64,000 nt of DNA from Caulobacter sp. 602-2 (GCF_011043625.1 NZ_JAAKGT010000008.1:124001-188000); one strand, 5' to 3'. Counted from the first letter of the stretch, positions 17,485 to 26,196 are shown. Numbers and translations: made by a program. Notes: generated by a model not told the origin, from the letters alone.

Positions 17485-20400
17485 ATGAAGGTCAACACCA
17501 AGGTCCGACGCGATAACGGACTGATGCGCACCACGGGCATGGCGGCCGTCCTGCTGCTGGTCGGCGGCGGCTCGGCCCTCGCCCAGACCGCTCCGGCTCC
17601 CGCCGCCGGCGCGTCCACCGAGACCGCCGTCGAGGAAGTCGTCGTCGTCGGCACCCGCGCCAGCCTGCAGTCGGCCATGGGCCGCAAGAAGCGCGCCGGC
17701 ACGGTCTCGGACTCGATCGTCGCCGAAGACATCGGCCAGTTCCCCGACAAGAACGTCGGCGAAGCCCTGGGCCGCGTCACCGGCGTGCAGCTGGCCCGCG
17801 ACTTTGGTGAAGGCAACGCGGTGTCGATCCGCGGCGTCGAACCCGACCTGAACCGCGTCGAGATCAACGGCGTCAGCGCCCTGTCGACCGCCGGCAACCT
17901 GTCGGTCTACGGCGGCGGCGGCCGCTCGAACGACTTCCGCGAACTGCCGTCGGAAATGGTCAAGTCGATCGACGTCTTCAAAGGCTTCACCCCCGACATG
18001 ACCGAAGGCGGCGTCGGCGGCACCGTGTCGGTGACCACCCGCAAGCCGCTCGACTTCAAGAAGCCGACGATGTCGTTCACGGCCTCGCAGCAGAAGCTCG
18101 ACACCCTGCCCGGCTGGAAGCCGCGCGGCAGCGTGTTCGGCGCCACCCAGCTGTTCGACGGCCGCCTGGGCCTGATGGGCAACGTCACCTACGACCGCGT
18201 CCTGACCCGCGGCGACTATTACGACGACCACTCCTGGGCCCTGCTCGGCGACTTCGACAACTCGGCCGACAAGACCGTCGAGTACTACAACCCGACCTAC
18301 GGCAAGGCGGTCAGCGACTACATCGCCGGCTTCGACACCGAAGCCAGCTGCGCCACCATCACGACGCCGAACGCCGCGGTGCTGTCGACCGCCCAGGCCC
18401 GCACCGCCTGCGAAAGCCAGTGGTACGACTACAGCCCGCGCGTGCCGCGCTACCGCGTCTGGACCCGTGACGACACCCGCACCTCGGGTGAGTTCACCGC
18501 CCAGTACAAGTTCACCGACAACCTGAACGCCTTCGTCACCTACCAGCAGAACAAGCGCGAGCAGATCCTCAACGACATCAACTACGGCACGGGCCTGACC
18601 TCGCTCGACGCCCTGAACTACGGCCCGGGCTGCGCCCGCGTCACGGCCGCCACCGCCCAGAACGTCCCGGGCGTGAAGGTCGACGCCAACCACAACGTCA
18701 CCGAATTCGTCATCGGCGACTGCGTCGGCACGGCCAACCGCGGCGGCAACAACGCCTTCAGCATCTCGTCGCGCGACTTCAAGTACACCTCGGAGTCCAA
18801 GTACACGACGTTCGGCTTCAACTATGACGGCGAGCGCCTGAAGGTCGACTTCGTCGGTTCGCACGGCGAAACCGAGACCCTCAGCCAGACCAACAACGCC
18901 TCGGTGTCGTTCAACACGCCCGGCCTGAAGGTCACGCTGGACCCGAACGGCTCGGCCCCGATCTTCACCTTCGCCCAGGGCTACAGCCCCTCGGACGCCT
19001 CGGCGGTCAACCAGTACCAGATCCAGTACCGCCCCTCGCAGTCGGCCAGCGAGGAAGACCAGTACAAGATCGACTTCACCTACCGCACCGACCTGCCGTT
19101 CCTGAAGAGCGTCAAGTTCGGCGGCCGCTATTCGGACGCCAACACCTACGGCTACGGCTACGGCGGCTACATCGTCAACACGGGCGCCAACCCGACCAGC
19201 GCGCTGGACGACATCGTCATCTACGCCAACTCGGTGAACTCGACCGCCACGGTGCTGGCCGGACAGACCGCCGACCAGACCAACCCGGTGCTCGGCAACG
19301 CCTATCAGACCAGCTACTGGAACTCGACCGAGACCTGGTCGCGCGCCTTCTCGAACGCCGTGTTCGCCCAGGCCATGACCCAGCTGCCGTCGAACTTCTA
19401 CTACGGCGGCAACGGCCTGCCCGACAGCTGGAAGTACCCGTCGTTCGCCGGTATCTCGCAATACCTCGACACGACGCACTTCAACCTCGACAACCTGTAC
19501 AAGGGCGTCGGCAACGACGGTAAGACCTACGACCAGATCCCGTACCGCGTCGGTGAGAAGACCGGCGCCCAGTACATCCGTCTGGACTACGGCTTCGACC
19601 TGCTGGGCAAGGAAGTTCTCGGCAACTTCGGCGTCCGTCGCGTCACCACCGAGACGACCGCCACGGGCCAGCTGACCCGCAACGAGACCCGTCTCGTCAA
19701 CAACGTCGCCACCACCACGACGGTGTCGAACGTCCAGACGACGATGACCAAGAAGTACACGGTCTATCTGCCGAGCTTCAACATCCAGACCTGGCTGATC
19801 GACAACCGCCTGAGCGCCCGCGCCGGCTTCGCCCAGCTGATGGCCCGCCCGCTGGTCAACTACCTGATGCCCAGCGTCACCTGCACCATCAACTACACCA
19901 ACGACGGCACGTCGGAAGACGGCCCCGACAGCTGCACCGCCGGCAACCCGGGCCTGAAGCCGTACCGCGCTAACCAGTACGACCTGTCGTTCGAGTGGTA
20001 CCCCGACAGCGACACCCAGCTGTCGGCCGGCTTCTTCTACAAGGACATCCGCTCGTTCTACCTGTCGCAGCGCACCAACCTGGGCCAGCAGGACATCTTC
20101 GGCGACGGCACGCTGTACTACTACAACACCTACATCAACGGCGACGGCGCCAAGATCCAGGGCGTCGAGCTGACCGCCAAGACGGCCTTCACCTGGCTGC
20201 CGGGCCTGCTGTCGGGCCTGGGCGTCGACTTCAACTACACCTACCAGAAGGCCACCGACGTCGGCGTCTACAGCTCGCTGGACGGTTCGCAGCTGCCCTA
20301 TCCGGGCCTGTCGAAGCACAGCTACAACGCCACCCTGTGGTACGAGAAGGGCCCGATCAACGCCCGCCTCGCCTACAACTACCGCTCGGAATACCTGGTC

Positions 20401-20619
20401 ACGGCGGCCGACACCTCGGCCAACCCGATCTTCCGCGATCCGACCGGCTACCTGGACGGCAAGGTCACCTGGAAGCCGGGTCCGGAAGGCCTCGCGCTCT
20501 TCGTCGAAGGCAAGAACCTGACGAAGGAAGACGAGTCCACCTGGGCCGGCGACATCCGCCTGATCAACACCGGCTATGCCGGCCGTCGCTTCTTCGTCGG
20601 CGCCACCTACAAGTTCTAA
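17485..20619 (+). CDS. TonB-dependent receptor, Xanthomonas/Caulobacter (polymer-uptake) type
   Basis: A 1044-aa outer-membrane receptor. The ATG at 17485 follows GGAGGA with good spacing, and a signal peptide ends at SALAQ (about residue 33). A TonB box-like EEVVVVGTRASLQSAM comes next, then the plug domain (SDSIVAEDIGQFPDKNVGEALGRVTGVQ, the hallmark of the Xanth-Caul receptor family) and a long barrel ending in the terminal strand RRFFVGATYKF. This family usually imports plant oligosaccharides. It stands alone with a long 5' region and its own terminator. Substrate is unknown; nearby pectin and cellulose enzymes suggest a plant-polymer product. TonB/ExbB/ExbD at 0.3-2.4 kb can energise it. 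Confidence 0.95.
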   Translation: MKVNTKVRRDNGLMRTTGMAAVLLLVGGGSALAQTAPAPAAGASTETAVEEVVVVGTRASLQSAMGRKKRAGTVSDSIVAEDIGQFPDKNVGEALGRVTGVQLARDFGEGNAVSIRGVEPDLNRVEINGVSALSTAGNLSVYGGGGRSNDFRELPSEMVKSIDVFKGFTPDMTEGGVGGTVSVTTRKPLDFKKPTMSFTASQQKLDTLPGWKPRGSVFGATQLFDGRLGLMGNVTYDRVLTRGDYYDDHSWALLGDFDNSADKTVEYYNPTYGKAVSDYIAGFDTEASCATITTPNAAVLSTAQARTACESQWYDYSPRVPRYRVWTRDDTRTSGEFTAQYKFTDNLNAFVTYQQNKREQILNDINYGTGLTSLDALNYGPGCARVTAATAQNVPGVKVDANHNVTEFVIGDCVGTANRGGNNAFSISSRDFKYTSESKYTTFGFNYDGERLKVDFVGSHGETETLSQTNNASVSFNTPGLKVTLDPNGSAPIFTFAQGYSPSDASAVNQYQIQYRPSQSASEEDQYKIDFTYRTDLPFLKSVKFGGRYSDANTYGYGYGGYIVNTGANPTSALDDIVIYANSVNSTATVLAGQTADQTNPVLGNAYQTSYWNSTETWSRAFSNAVFAQAMTQLPSNFYYGGNGLPDSWKYPSFAGISQYLDTTHFNLDNLYKGVGNDGKTYDQIPYRVGEKTGAQYIRLDYGFDLLGKEVLGNFGVRRVTTETTATGQLTRNETRLVNNVATTTTVSNVQTTMTKKYTVYLPSFNIQTWLIDNRLSARAGFAQLMARPLVNYLMPSVTCTINYTNDGTSEDGPDSCTAGNPGLKPYRANQYDLSFEWYPDSDTQLSAGFFYKDIRSFYLSQRTNLGQQDIFGDGTLYYYNTYINGDGAKIQGVELTAKTAFTWLPGLLSGLGVDFNYTYQKATDVGVYSSLDGSQLPYPGLSKHSYNATLWYEKGPINARLAYNYRSEYLVTAADTSANPIFRDPTGYLDGKVTWKPGPEGLALFVEGKNLTKEDESTWAGDIRLINTGYAGRRFFVGATYKF

Positions 20620-20644
20620 GGCGTCGCGAAAGCGAAACGAAAAG

Positions 20645-20674
20645 GCCGTCCCGGGCAACCGGGGCGGCTTTTTT
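20645..20674 (+). terminator. Rho-independent terminator after the TonB-dependent receptor
   Basis: GCCGTCCCGG pairs with CCGGGGCGGC around GCAA, followed by six T residues, 25 nt after the receptor stop. Confidence 0.9.
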
Positions 20675-20864
20675 CGACCCTCTCTCATGGAGAGAGGGAG
20701 GGGCCCGCGCCGCAAGGCGTGGGAGGGTGAGTGGGTACGCCGCCGACAGGCAAGCCCGCCCCTCCCCGCAAACAAACGGGCCTCACAAAGACGTCCGACT
20801 CTGAAACCTCTCACCCTCCCACCGCTTCGCGGCGGGCCCCTCCCTCTCTCTAGGAGAGAGGGGT
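20675..20864. repeat. Inverted pair of GAGAGAGGG / GGGAGGGTGAG palindromic repeats
   Basis: Two copies of a roughly 55-bp GC-rich unit face each other (20675-20735 and 20808-20864). Each has a CCTCTCTC-N-GAGAGAGG hairpin followed by an inner palindrome around GGGCCCGC and GGTGGGAGGGTGAG. They are REP-like intergenic elements, placed here between a terminator and a convergent gene end. Confidence 0.75.
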
Positions 20865-21275
20865 TTTCCTGCCCTTCTTCTTGCTCAGGTTCAGCGCCAC
20901 CGCCGCCTGGAACAGCGCCTTCAGCGCCGCCCCGTCGATCGTCGCGCCCTCGTGGATGTCGATCGCCCGGCGAGTGTTCCCCTCCAGGCTGGAATTGAAC
21001 AGCCCCGCGGGATCCGGCAGCGCCGCGCCCTTGGCGAAGGTCAGCTTGACGTAGGCCTTGTAGGTCTCGCCCGTGCAGACGATGCCGCCGTGCGACCACA
21101 CCGGCGTGCCGCGCCACTTCCACTCCTCCAGCACGTCGGGATCGGCCTCGTGGATCAGGGCCCGCACCCTGGCCAGGGTCTCTCCGCGCCAGTCGCCCAG
21201 CGAGGCGATGCGCTCGTCGATCAGCTTGCTGGCCTGCGCCCCGCTCTGGGGCTCGCCGGCGGCTTCCGCCTTCAT
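20850..21275 (-). CDS. DUF1801 domain protein (YdhG/YjhX-like fold)
   Basis: The 141-aa protein shows DUF1801 features: LIHEADPDVLEEWKWRGTPVWSHGGIVCTGETYKAYVKLTFAKGAALPDP in pieces across the middle, and a basic KKKGRK tail. The molecular function of the family is unclear. It is the last gene of a minus-strand run (ArsR, AHSA1, small membrane protein, DUF1801, DUF1801) and lies 12 nt after its paralogue. Its stop lies inside the repeat pair at 20.7-20.9 kb. Confidence 0.85.
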   Translation of the reverse strand: MKAEAAGEPQSGAQASKLIDERIASLGDWRGETLARVRALIHEADPDVLEEWKWRGTPVWSHGGIVCTGETYKAYVKLTFAKGAALPDPAGLFNSSLEGNTRRAIDIHEGATIDGAALKALFQAAVALNLSKKKGRKTPLS

Positions 21276-21287
21276 GTCGTCACTCCC

Positions 21288-21722
21288 TCACATCTTCTCG
21301 CCGGGCTGGGCGGCGGCCTGCCGCACCCAGTCGGCGAACCGGGCCTCGTCCCAGGCCCCTTCGCTCAGGCTGTCCTCGTAGACGTCGAGATAGCGCACGT
21401 TGGCCTGCTTCGAGGGCCCCGGCGGAGGCGGCTCCAGCGCCGCGCCCTTGAAGAAGGCCACCTTCACGTACTTCGTCATGCAATGCAGGCTGAGGAACCA
21501 GCCCTCGCCGTCCGGCGCGCCGTAGAACGGCGAGTTCCACTTCACCGCCTTGCGCACGCCGGGCACCTCGCGGGCGACCACGGCGTCGATGCGCTCGCCC
21601 ACCTGTCGCTTCCAGCCGGGCATGGCGGCGATGTAGGCCTGGACGGGCGCGTCGCCGTCGCCCTTGGGGATCTGCGGATTGCCGCCCGCGAGCAGCTTCA
21701 CGGAACCCTTGTCGCCCGTCAT
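21288..21722 (-). CDS. DUF1801 domain protein, second paralogue
   Basis: The 144-aa DUF1801 protein has GDAPVQAYIAAMPGWKRQVGERIDAVV and a VRKAVKWNSPFYGAPDGEGWFLSLH core. The region KYVKVAFFKGAALEPPPPG aligns with AYVKLTFAKGAALPDP of the neighbouring gene, so the two are diverged duplicates. The start is 3 nt below the small membrane protein's stop, consistent with an operon. ArsR plus AHSA1 plus DUF1801 sets are frequent in alphaproteobacteria and of unknown purpose. Confidence 0.86.
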   Translation of the reverse strand: MTGDKGSVKLLAGGNPQIPKGDGDAPVQAYIAAMPGWKRQVGERIDAVVAREVPGVRKAVKWNSPFYGAPDGEGWFLSLHCMTKYVKVAFFKGAALEPPPPGPSKQANVRYLDVYEDSLSEGAWDEARFADWVRQAAAQPGEKM

Positions 21723-21725
21723 GGC

Positions 21726-21932
21726 TCAGCCCTTCCTCCGCCAGCGCAGCACGTAGGGCAGCGCGAACAGATAAAGCCCCGAGACCAGCAGCAGGATCAA
21801 CGGGATCAGGGCCAGCAGGCCCACCCACGCCGCCGGCTGGCCCTTCGTGGTCATCACGGCGATGTAGGTCAGCACGCCCAGGGTGAAGGCGATGGAGAGC
21901 CAGCGATGGCCCTGGCGGATGAAGCCGCTCAT
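21726..21932 (-). CDS. Small two-helix membrane protein
   Basis: The 68-aa protein has two hydrophobic segments (about 12-28 and 36-58, LLALIPLILLLVSGLYLF) joined by a TTKGQPAAW loop, and a basic C-terminus (RWRRKG). It lies 3 nt upstream of the DUF1801 gene and 124 nt below the AHSA1 gene, with a repeat pair between. Function unknown; it looks like part of the same operon. Confidence 0.75.
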   Translation of the reverse strand: MSGFIRQGHRWLSIAFTLGVLTYIAVMTTKGQPAAWVGLLALIPLILLLVSGLYLFALPYVLRWRRKG

Positions 21933-21960
21933 GGTTTTCTCCCTTTGTTGTGGTTGCGTG

Positions 21961-22051
21961 GTCCTCGTCCTTCGACAAGCTCAGGATGAGGACCATGGTC
22001 GGCTCGGCGGCTGAAAACCCTCACCCTGAGCCTGCCGAAGGGCGAGGGTTT
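21961..22051. repeat. Dispersed CTTCGACAAGCTCAGG-type palindrome pair
   Basis: One unit reads CCTTCGACAAGCTCAGGATGAGG; the other, inverted, reads CTCACCCTGAGCCTGCCGAAGG. This element type is widespread between alphaproteobacterial genes. Here it splits the AHSA1 and small membrane protein genes. Confidence 0.75.
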
Positions 22052-22056
22052 CGCCC

Positions 22057-22476
22057 CTACCCTTCCTTCGCCAGCAGTCCGTCCAGCTTGTCGAAGAAGG
22101 TCTTCCAGCCGGCGTGGGCGCCGCCGTAGGCCTGCTTCTGGTCGGGACGGAAGCCGGCCTGCTCCATGCGCAGATGCGTGCCGGCGGCGGTGGGGGTCAG
22201 CGTCAGGGTGACGATGCTCTTCAGGCCATAGGCCGGGTCCTCGTGGTCGAAGTCCCAGCGGTAGGCCAGCACGCGGCCCGGCTCGATGGTCAGCACCTCG
22301 CAGTCCAGCGTGCCGCCCCACTCGCCCTTCAGCTGGAAGCGATGGCCGACCTTCGGGGCGAAGTCGTTCTTCATCAGCCATTCCTCGATCAGGTGCGGCT
22401 GGGTCAGGGCCCGCCACAGCTTTTCCGGGGGATGCTGGAATTCCCGCTCGACGACGGCGGTGCGCGTATCGGTCAT
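22057..22476 (-). CDS. SRPBCC/AHSA1 (activator of Hsp90 ATPase-like) domain protein
   Basis: The 139-aa protein of the START/SRPBCC fold shows typical AHSA1 motifs: VVEREFQHPPEKLWRALTQPHLIEEWLM at the start, then FQLKGEWGGTLDCEVLTIEPGRVLAYRW and a C-terminal helix with HAGWKTFFDKLDGLLAKEG. Its ATG overlaps the stop of the arsR gene by four bases. The ArsR-AHSA1 coupling is common in bacteria. Substrate or partner unknown. Confidence 0.9.
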   Translation of the reverse strand: MTDTRTAVVEREFQHPPEKLWRALTQPHLIEEWLMKNDFAPKVGHRFQLKGEWGGTLDCEVLTIEPGRVLAYRWDFDHEDPAYGLKSIVTLTLTPTAAGTHLRMEQAGFRPDQKQAYGGAHAGWKTFFDKLDGLLAKEG

Positions 22477-22796
22477 TGGTCCATCCTGCTCAACAGGTCC
22501 TCGAGGGCGTCGAACCGCCCTTCCCAGAACCGCGCCATGTCCTTGGTCCAGTCCGCCAGCGGCCCCAGGGCCGCCGTACGGGGGCTGTAGTGGGTCTGCC
22601 GGCCCTCGTGCCGGTCGGCGACCAGACCGGCCGCCTTCAGCGCCGCCAGGTGCTTGGACACCGCCGGCTGCGACACCCCCGCCGTCGCCGTCAACGCCCC
22701 CACGGTCTGCTCGCCCTCGCGGCACAGCCGCTCGAACAGGGCCCGACGGGTCGGGTCGGCCAGGGCGCGGAACAGGAGGTCGGTCTGGGTTTCCAT
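22473..22796 (-). CDS. ArsR-family transcriptional regulator, metal-independent AHSA1-linked type
   Basis: The 107-aa winged-helix regulator begins LLFRALADPTRRALFERL and has a recognition helix in GVSQPAVSKHLAALKAAGLV and the wing DRHEGRQTHYSP. No CXC metal site is visible. It leads an operon with AHSA1, a membrane protein and two DUF1801 genes. Two palindromes (22809-22824 and 22834-22849) sit directly before the start, consistent with autorepression. Confidence 0.92.
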   Translation of the reverse strand: METQTDLLFRALADPTRRALFERLCREGEQTVGALTATAGVSQPAVSKHLAALKAAGLVADRHEGRQTHYSPRTAALGPLADWTKDMARFWEGRFDALEDLLSRMDQ

Positions 22797-22808
22797 GGGG
22801 GATAATCG

Positions 22809-22849
22809 ATAACTGACGGGTTATGTGAGTTTCATAACTGATGAGTTAT
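22809..22849. promoter_or_regulatory. Tandem ArsR operators
   Basis: ATAACT-GATG-AGTTAT is a perfect palindrome at 22834-22849, and ATAAC-TGACGG-GTTAT at 22809-22824 is a related copy. They lie 13-53 nt before the arsR start, where a bound dimer pair would block transcription. Confidence 0.65.
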
Positions 22850-22872
22850 GAGTTAGTCAATGGGACGGTGCT

Positions 22873-22972
22873 GACCCCCTCCGGCCCTCCGGGCCACCTC
22901 CCCCAGAGGGGGAGGATCTAGTCAGCAAGATGCTCCCCCTCTGGGGGAGCTGTCGCGGAGCGACTGAGGGGG
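22873..22972. repeat. GC-rich palindromic repeat pair (CTCCCCCAGAGGGGGAG type)
   Basis: Two linked units: CCCCCTCCGGCCCTCCGGGCCACC with a CTCCCCC/GGGGGAG hairpin, then the inverted relative with AGCTGTCGCGGAGCGACTGAGGGGG. The same pair recurs near 33.55, 56.12 and 62.80 kb. Confidence 0.8.
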
Positions 22973-23030
22973 CCGCGCGGAGGCGCGGCTTCTCCGCCTC
23001 TCGCGCGATTGCGCAGAGCTGATGGAGAGG

Positions 23031-23466
23031 GCGCGGGGCGTCCGGGCTTCGCCCGGATGTGTGAGTTTCAAGTACCGTTTCGACGAAGCTGAACGCCCCG
23101 CGCGATCGTTATCCCTCAGGCCGGGGCGCGCAGGCCTCTTCCGCCTTTTACCCCTTCCCCATGCAGGGCGCCCCGTTTCTTGACGGCCAGGCGTGCATGG
23201 CGGCGCGGACCCTTGGACGGGCGGGAGCCTATTTAGGCAAGCTCCCGATGGATGGGTTTACGTCCCCCATCCTCATTTAAGCCTGGCCCGGCCCTGCTCA
23301 CGCAGCTCCGGCGGCCCCGCTCGATCGCATCACCGCCGCACGCTTCGGGCCGGATCCTTGCGCCCTCTCCCCGCGACGGGACAGCTTTGAGTGTACGGCG
23401 GGTTTGAGCCCGTCTGATCCAGGGGCGCGAGAAAGTTGGAAGTGGTTGAGTTCGTGGAACTCTTTT
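23031..23466 (+). ncRNA. Candidate structured RNA in the 23 kb gap
   Basis: No gene fits this gap. It holds an 11-bp perfect stem GCGCGGGGCGT (23031-23041) / ACGCCCCGCGC (23093-23103) enclosing a CCGGGC-TTC-GCCCGG hairpin, then GGGAGC/GCTCCC (23223-23246), GGATGGG/CCCATCC (23250-23272), CGGG-TTTGAG-CCCG (23399-23412), and a short terminator-like GAGTTC-GTG-GAACTC-TTTT at 23448-23466. RNase P, tmRNA, 6S and SRP RNA hallmarks were sought and not found. GC-rich DNA gives chance hairpins, so this is tentative. Confidence 0.3.
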
Positions 23467-23580
23467 CGGGATACGCCGGGGATCCACGCGGCTCCATCCC
23501 CGTCCGCGGGTCTTCTCCCTTCCCCCTCGATGGGGAAGGGCTTAGGGGCGCATAGGCCAGCGCCGCGACGGCTGAAAACG

Positions 23581-23628
23581 TCCCCCCTCCGTCGCCTTCG
23601 GCGACACCTCCCCCACCGGGGGAGGATT
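23581..23628. repeat. GC-rich palindromic repeat, single unit
   Basis: CCCCCTCCGTCGCCTTCGGCGACACCTCCCCCACCGG-type unit ending in GGGGGAGG, immediately before the ivd stop. Same family as the other intergenic palindromes in the window. Confidence 0.7.
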
Positions 23629-23634
23629 TTGTTT

Positions 23635-24807
23635 CTACGCCCCGACCAGTTCGCGGCCGATCAGGTAGCGGCGGATTTCGTTGGTGCCGGCGCCGATGTC
23701 GTAGAGCTTGGCGTCGCGCAGCAGGCGCTCGACCGGCCATTCCTTGGTGTAGCCGGCCCCGCCCAGGGCCTGGATGGCTTCCAGGGACACCTTCACGGCG
23801 TTCTCGCTGGCCATCAGGATCGCGCCAGCGGCGTCGAAGCGGGTGGTCTTGCCCGCGTCGCAGGCCCTGGCGACGGCGTAGACATAAGCCCGCGCCGAGT
23901 TGAGGGCCACGTACATGTCGGCGACCTTGCCCTGCATCAGCTGGAACGAGCCGATCGCCTGGCCGAACTGCTTGCGGTCGCGCACGTAGGGCAGCACGTA
24001 GTCGAGGCAGGCCTGCATGATGCCCAGGGGGCCGGCCGACAGCACGGCGCGCTCGTAGTCGAGGCCGCTCATCAGCACCCCGACGCCGCCGCCCACCGGG
24101 CCCATGACGTTCTCCTCGGGGATCTCGCAGTCCTCGAACACCAGCTCGGCGGTGTCGGAGCCGCGCATGCCCATCTTGTCGAGCTTCTTGGAGACGCTGA
24201 ACCCCTTCATGCCTTTCTCGACCAGGAAGGCGGTGATGCCGCGGCTGCCTTCGCCGGTCTTGGCGTAGACCACCAGCACGTCGGCGTGCGGGGCGTTGGT
24301 GATCCAGAACTTGGCGCCGTTCAGCACGTAGCGGTCACCGACCTGCTCGGCGCGCAGCTTCATCGAGACGACGTCCGAGCCGGCGCCGGCCTCGCTCATC
24401 GCCAGGGAGCCGACATGCTCGCCGCTGATCAGCTTGGGCAGGTAGCGGGTCTTCTGCTCGGGCGTGGCCCAGCGGCGGATCTGGTTGACGCAGAGGTTGG
24501 AGTGGGCGCCGTAGGACAGGCCCACCGAGGCCGAGGCGCGGGAGATCTCCTCCATGGCCACCACGTGCTCGAGATAGCCGAGGCCGAGCCCCCCGAATTC
24601 CTCCTCGACCGTGATGCCGTGCAGGCCAAGGTCGCCCATCGGGACCCACAGCTCGCGCGGGAAGGCGTTGGTCTCGTCGATCCGGGCCGCCAGGGGCGCG
24701 ATCTTGTCGGCGGCGAAGCGGGCCGTGGTTTCACGAATCGCGTCGGCCGTCTCGCCGAGCGCGAAGTCCATCGAGGGTGCGGTTTGCAGCGTCATGCCCA
24801 GAGGCAT
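23635..24807 (-). CDS. ivd: Isovaleryl-CoA dehydrogenase
   Basis: This acyl-CoA dehydrogenase of leucine catabolism (isovaleryl-CoA to 3-methylcrotonyl-CoA, FAD) is 390 aa. Visible features: [59 protein letters not shown] in pieces near the N-terminus, [14 protein letters not shown] (FAD/substrate loop), [21 protein letters not shown], a [20 protein letters not shown] region with the catalytic glutamate, and the ending [19 protein letters not shown]. The first ATG (24807) has no clear ribosome site; 24795 is an alternative. It stands apart from mccB and its hydratase. Confidence 0.95.
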   Translation of the reverse strand: MPLGMTLQTAPSMDFALGETADAIRETTARFAADKIAPLAARIDETNAFPRELWVPMGDLGLHGITVEEEFGGLGLGYLEHVVAMEEISRASASVGLSYGAHSNLCVNQIRRWATPEQKTRYLPKLISGEHVGSLAMSEAGAGSDVVSMKLRAEQVGDRYVLNGAKFWITNAPHADVLVVYAKTGEGSRGITAFLVEKGMKGFSVSKKLDKMGMRGSDTAELVFEDCEIPEENVMGPVGGGVGVLMSGLDYERAVLSAGPLGIMQACLDYVLPYVRDRKQFGQAIGSFQLMQGKVADMYVALNSARAYVYAVARACDAGKTTRFDAAGAILMASENAVKVSLEAIQALGGAGYTKEWPVERLLRDAKLYDIGAGTNEIRRYLIGRELVGA

Positions 24808-24813
24808 AGCACA

Positions 24814-24846
24814 AACGCCCGCCGATCAACGAGACCAGCGGGCGTT
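24814..24846. terminator. Hairpin between spmX and ivd
   Basis: AACGCCCGC and GCGGGCGTT form a perfect 9-bp stem with a 15-nt loop in the 99-nt gap. Reading minus, it is followed by TTGTG only, so it may act as a weak spmX terminator or as an RNA-stability hairpin. Confidence 0.4.
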
Positions 24847-24906
24847 CATGCTCTTTTCTTCGGCGATCAGGGGTCCGACCGGCCTTTCAGCCACGGCGTT
24901 CGACGA

Positions 24907-26196
24907 TCATTCGTCGTCCAGATCGGGTCCGCCCAGCTTGCGCAGCAGCAGATAGGCCGAGACCGCAAAGCAGATGACGCCGATGACGCTGGCGCCCCAG
25001 CCGAACATGCGCACGGCGGTCAGGCCCGGATCGGAGGCCACCGACAGGTTCCACAGTACGCCGCCGCCGAACAGGGCCAGGCCCAGCAGGCCCAGGCTGA
25101 CCAGCAGGCTGCCGCCGCCGAAGGCCGGCTGCTCGGGCGGGTTCAGCGGCACGTCCAGGGTCTGGATGTCGACCTCGGCGCCGCTGGTCGAGAAGCCGCC
25201 CAGGTTGAAGGGTGACCGGGCCGGCTCGCGGGCGGTCTCGAACAGGGTCGGCTCGACCTGCGACGGGAGGGGGGCCGGCGCCGCCGGAGGATCGGGCACG
25301 AACAGCGGAGCCTGGGCCGGAACCGGCTCTTCCGGCGTCAGGCGGAAGGGCTCCAGGGTCGGCGCGGGCTCGACGGGCGCGTGCAGCACCGGGGCGGGCT
25401 CGGCGGCCGGGACCGGCGCGGGGGCCGCAGCGGGAGCCAGCGGCGGCTCGGGCATGGCCAGGTCCTGCACCGGCTTGACGACCGGGCGGACGGGCTCGTC
25501 GGCCAGGATGGCTTCCAGGCGGGCGCTGACGGCCGCGGCGGCCTGCTGGCTGGCGCTGGGGGCGTCCTCTTCCGGCACGGCCGGGGTCAGGGGCGCGGGG
25601 CCTTCCTCGCGCTCGGCGACGGCCCTGTCGCCCTCCAGGCGGGCCGAGACGGCGGCCGGGGTCTGTTTCGGAACAGCGCAGCTGGCGTCGTAGTCGACCT
25701 TGGGCCGCAGCACCGGGCTGGGCGCGGGCACCCACTGGCCGTCGGGCGGGGTCAGGAACAGGGTCTTCTCGGCGGCGCGGCGGCGCACCAGGGCGTCGAT
25801 GACGATCCGCTCGCCCTCGAAGTCGGCCTTGCGCCACATCTCCATGGCGCAGGCGGCCTGCAGCAGCGAGCCCTCGTTGATCCGGCGCAGCACGCCCGAG
25901 CGCATGAAGTTCTCGGTCCCGATGTTGAACGCAAAGCAGGTCAGGGCGTCGAACTGGTTCTGGTTCAGCGGGGCGTAGGTGTGCTCGTTCACCGCATGGG
26001 CCACGGTGATCAGGTCGTAGAGCAGCAGGGCCTCGGCGTCCTGTTCCGAGACGCTGGCGCCGCCCCGGGCGGTCAGGGTGTGCCCGTAGCCGATCGTCCA
26101 GCGGCCGTCGGGCAGCTGGGCGGCTTTCTGCCGATAGCCCTCGAATCTCTTGATGAGATCGACGGCGGCGCGGGAGACCTGATGACGCGGCTTCAT
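24907..26196 (-). CDS. spmX: Stalked-pole localisation factor SpmX (muramidase-homologue)
   Basis: The 429-aa protein has a GH24 (T4 lysozyme-like) domain at 1-150 with RFEGYR (E19, the equivalent of the catalytic glutamate) and GRWTIGYGHT. A long Pro/Ala/Glu-rich intermediate region follows (about 180-350), and two membrane helices lie near the C-terminus (about 365-390 and 397-420, ending LLLRKLGGPDLDDE). In Caulobacter SpmX places and activates the kinase DivJ at the stalked pole. The start ATG at 26196 gives exactly this architecture. A sigma54-like promoter lies upstream, matching the known TacA/sigma54 control. Confidence 0.92.
   Translation of the reverse strand: MKPRHQVSRAAVDLIKRFEGYRQKAAQLPDGRWTIGYGHTLTARGGASVSEQDAEALLLYDLITVAHAVNEHTYAPLNQNQFDALTCFAFNIGTENFMRSGVLRRINEGSLLQAACAMEMWRKADFEGERIVIDALVRRRAAEKTLFLTPPDGQWVPAPSPVLRPKVDYDASCAVPKQTPAAVSARLEGDRAVAEREEGPAPLTPAVPEEDAPSASQQAAAAVSARLEAILADEPVRPVVKPVQDLAMPEPPLAPAAAPAPVPAAEPAPVLHAPVEPAPTLEPFRLTPEEPVPAQAPLFVPDPPAAPAPLPSQVEPTLFETAREPARSPFNLGGFSTSGAEVDIQTLDVPLNPPEQPAFGGGSLLVSLGLLGLALFGGGVLWNLSVASDPGLTAVRMFGWGASVIGVICFAVSAYLLLRKLGGPDLDDE

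Noticed and set aside
17245..21123. 1292-aa minus-strand ORF across the TonB receptor
   Set aside because: Antisense to a receptor with clear signal peptide, plug and barrel; composition is Arg/Val/Gly/Asp runs typical of antisense GC-rich coding DNA.
23031..23466. RNase P RNA, tmRNA, 6S or SRP RNA
   Set aside because: The AGGAAAGTCCGGGCTCC core of RNase P, the ANDNFAEE tag of tmRNA and the GGAAGGAAGCAGC loop of SRP RNA are all missing on both strands, and 6S features were not recognised.
23330..23740. 136-aa minus ORF in the hairpin-rich gap
   Set aside because: Reads through palindromes and repeat DNA, lacks a start signal, and overlaps the ivd stop.
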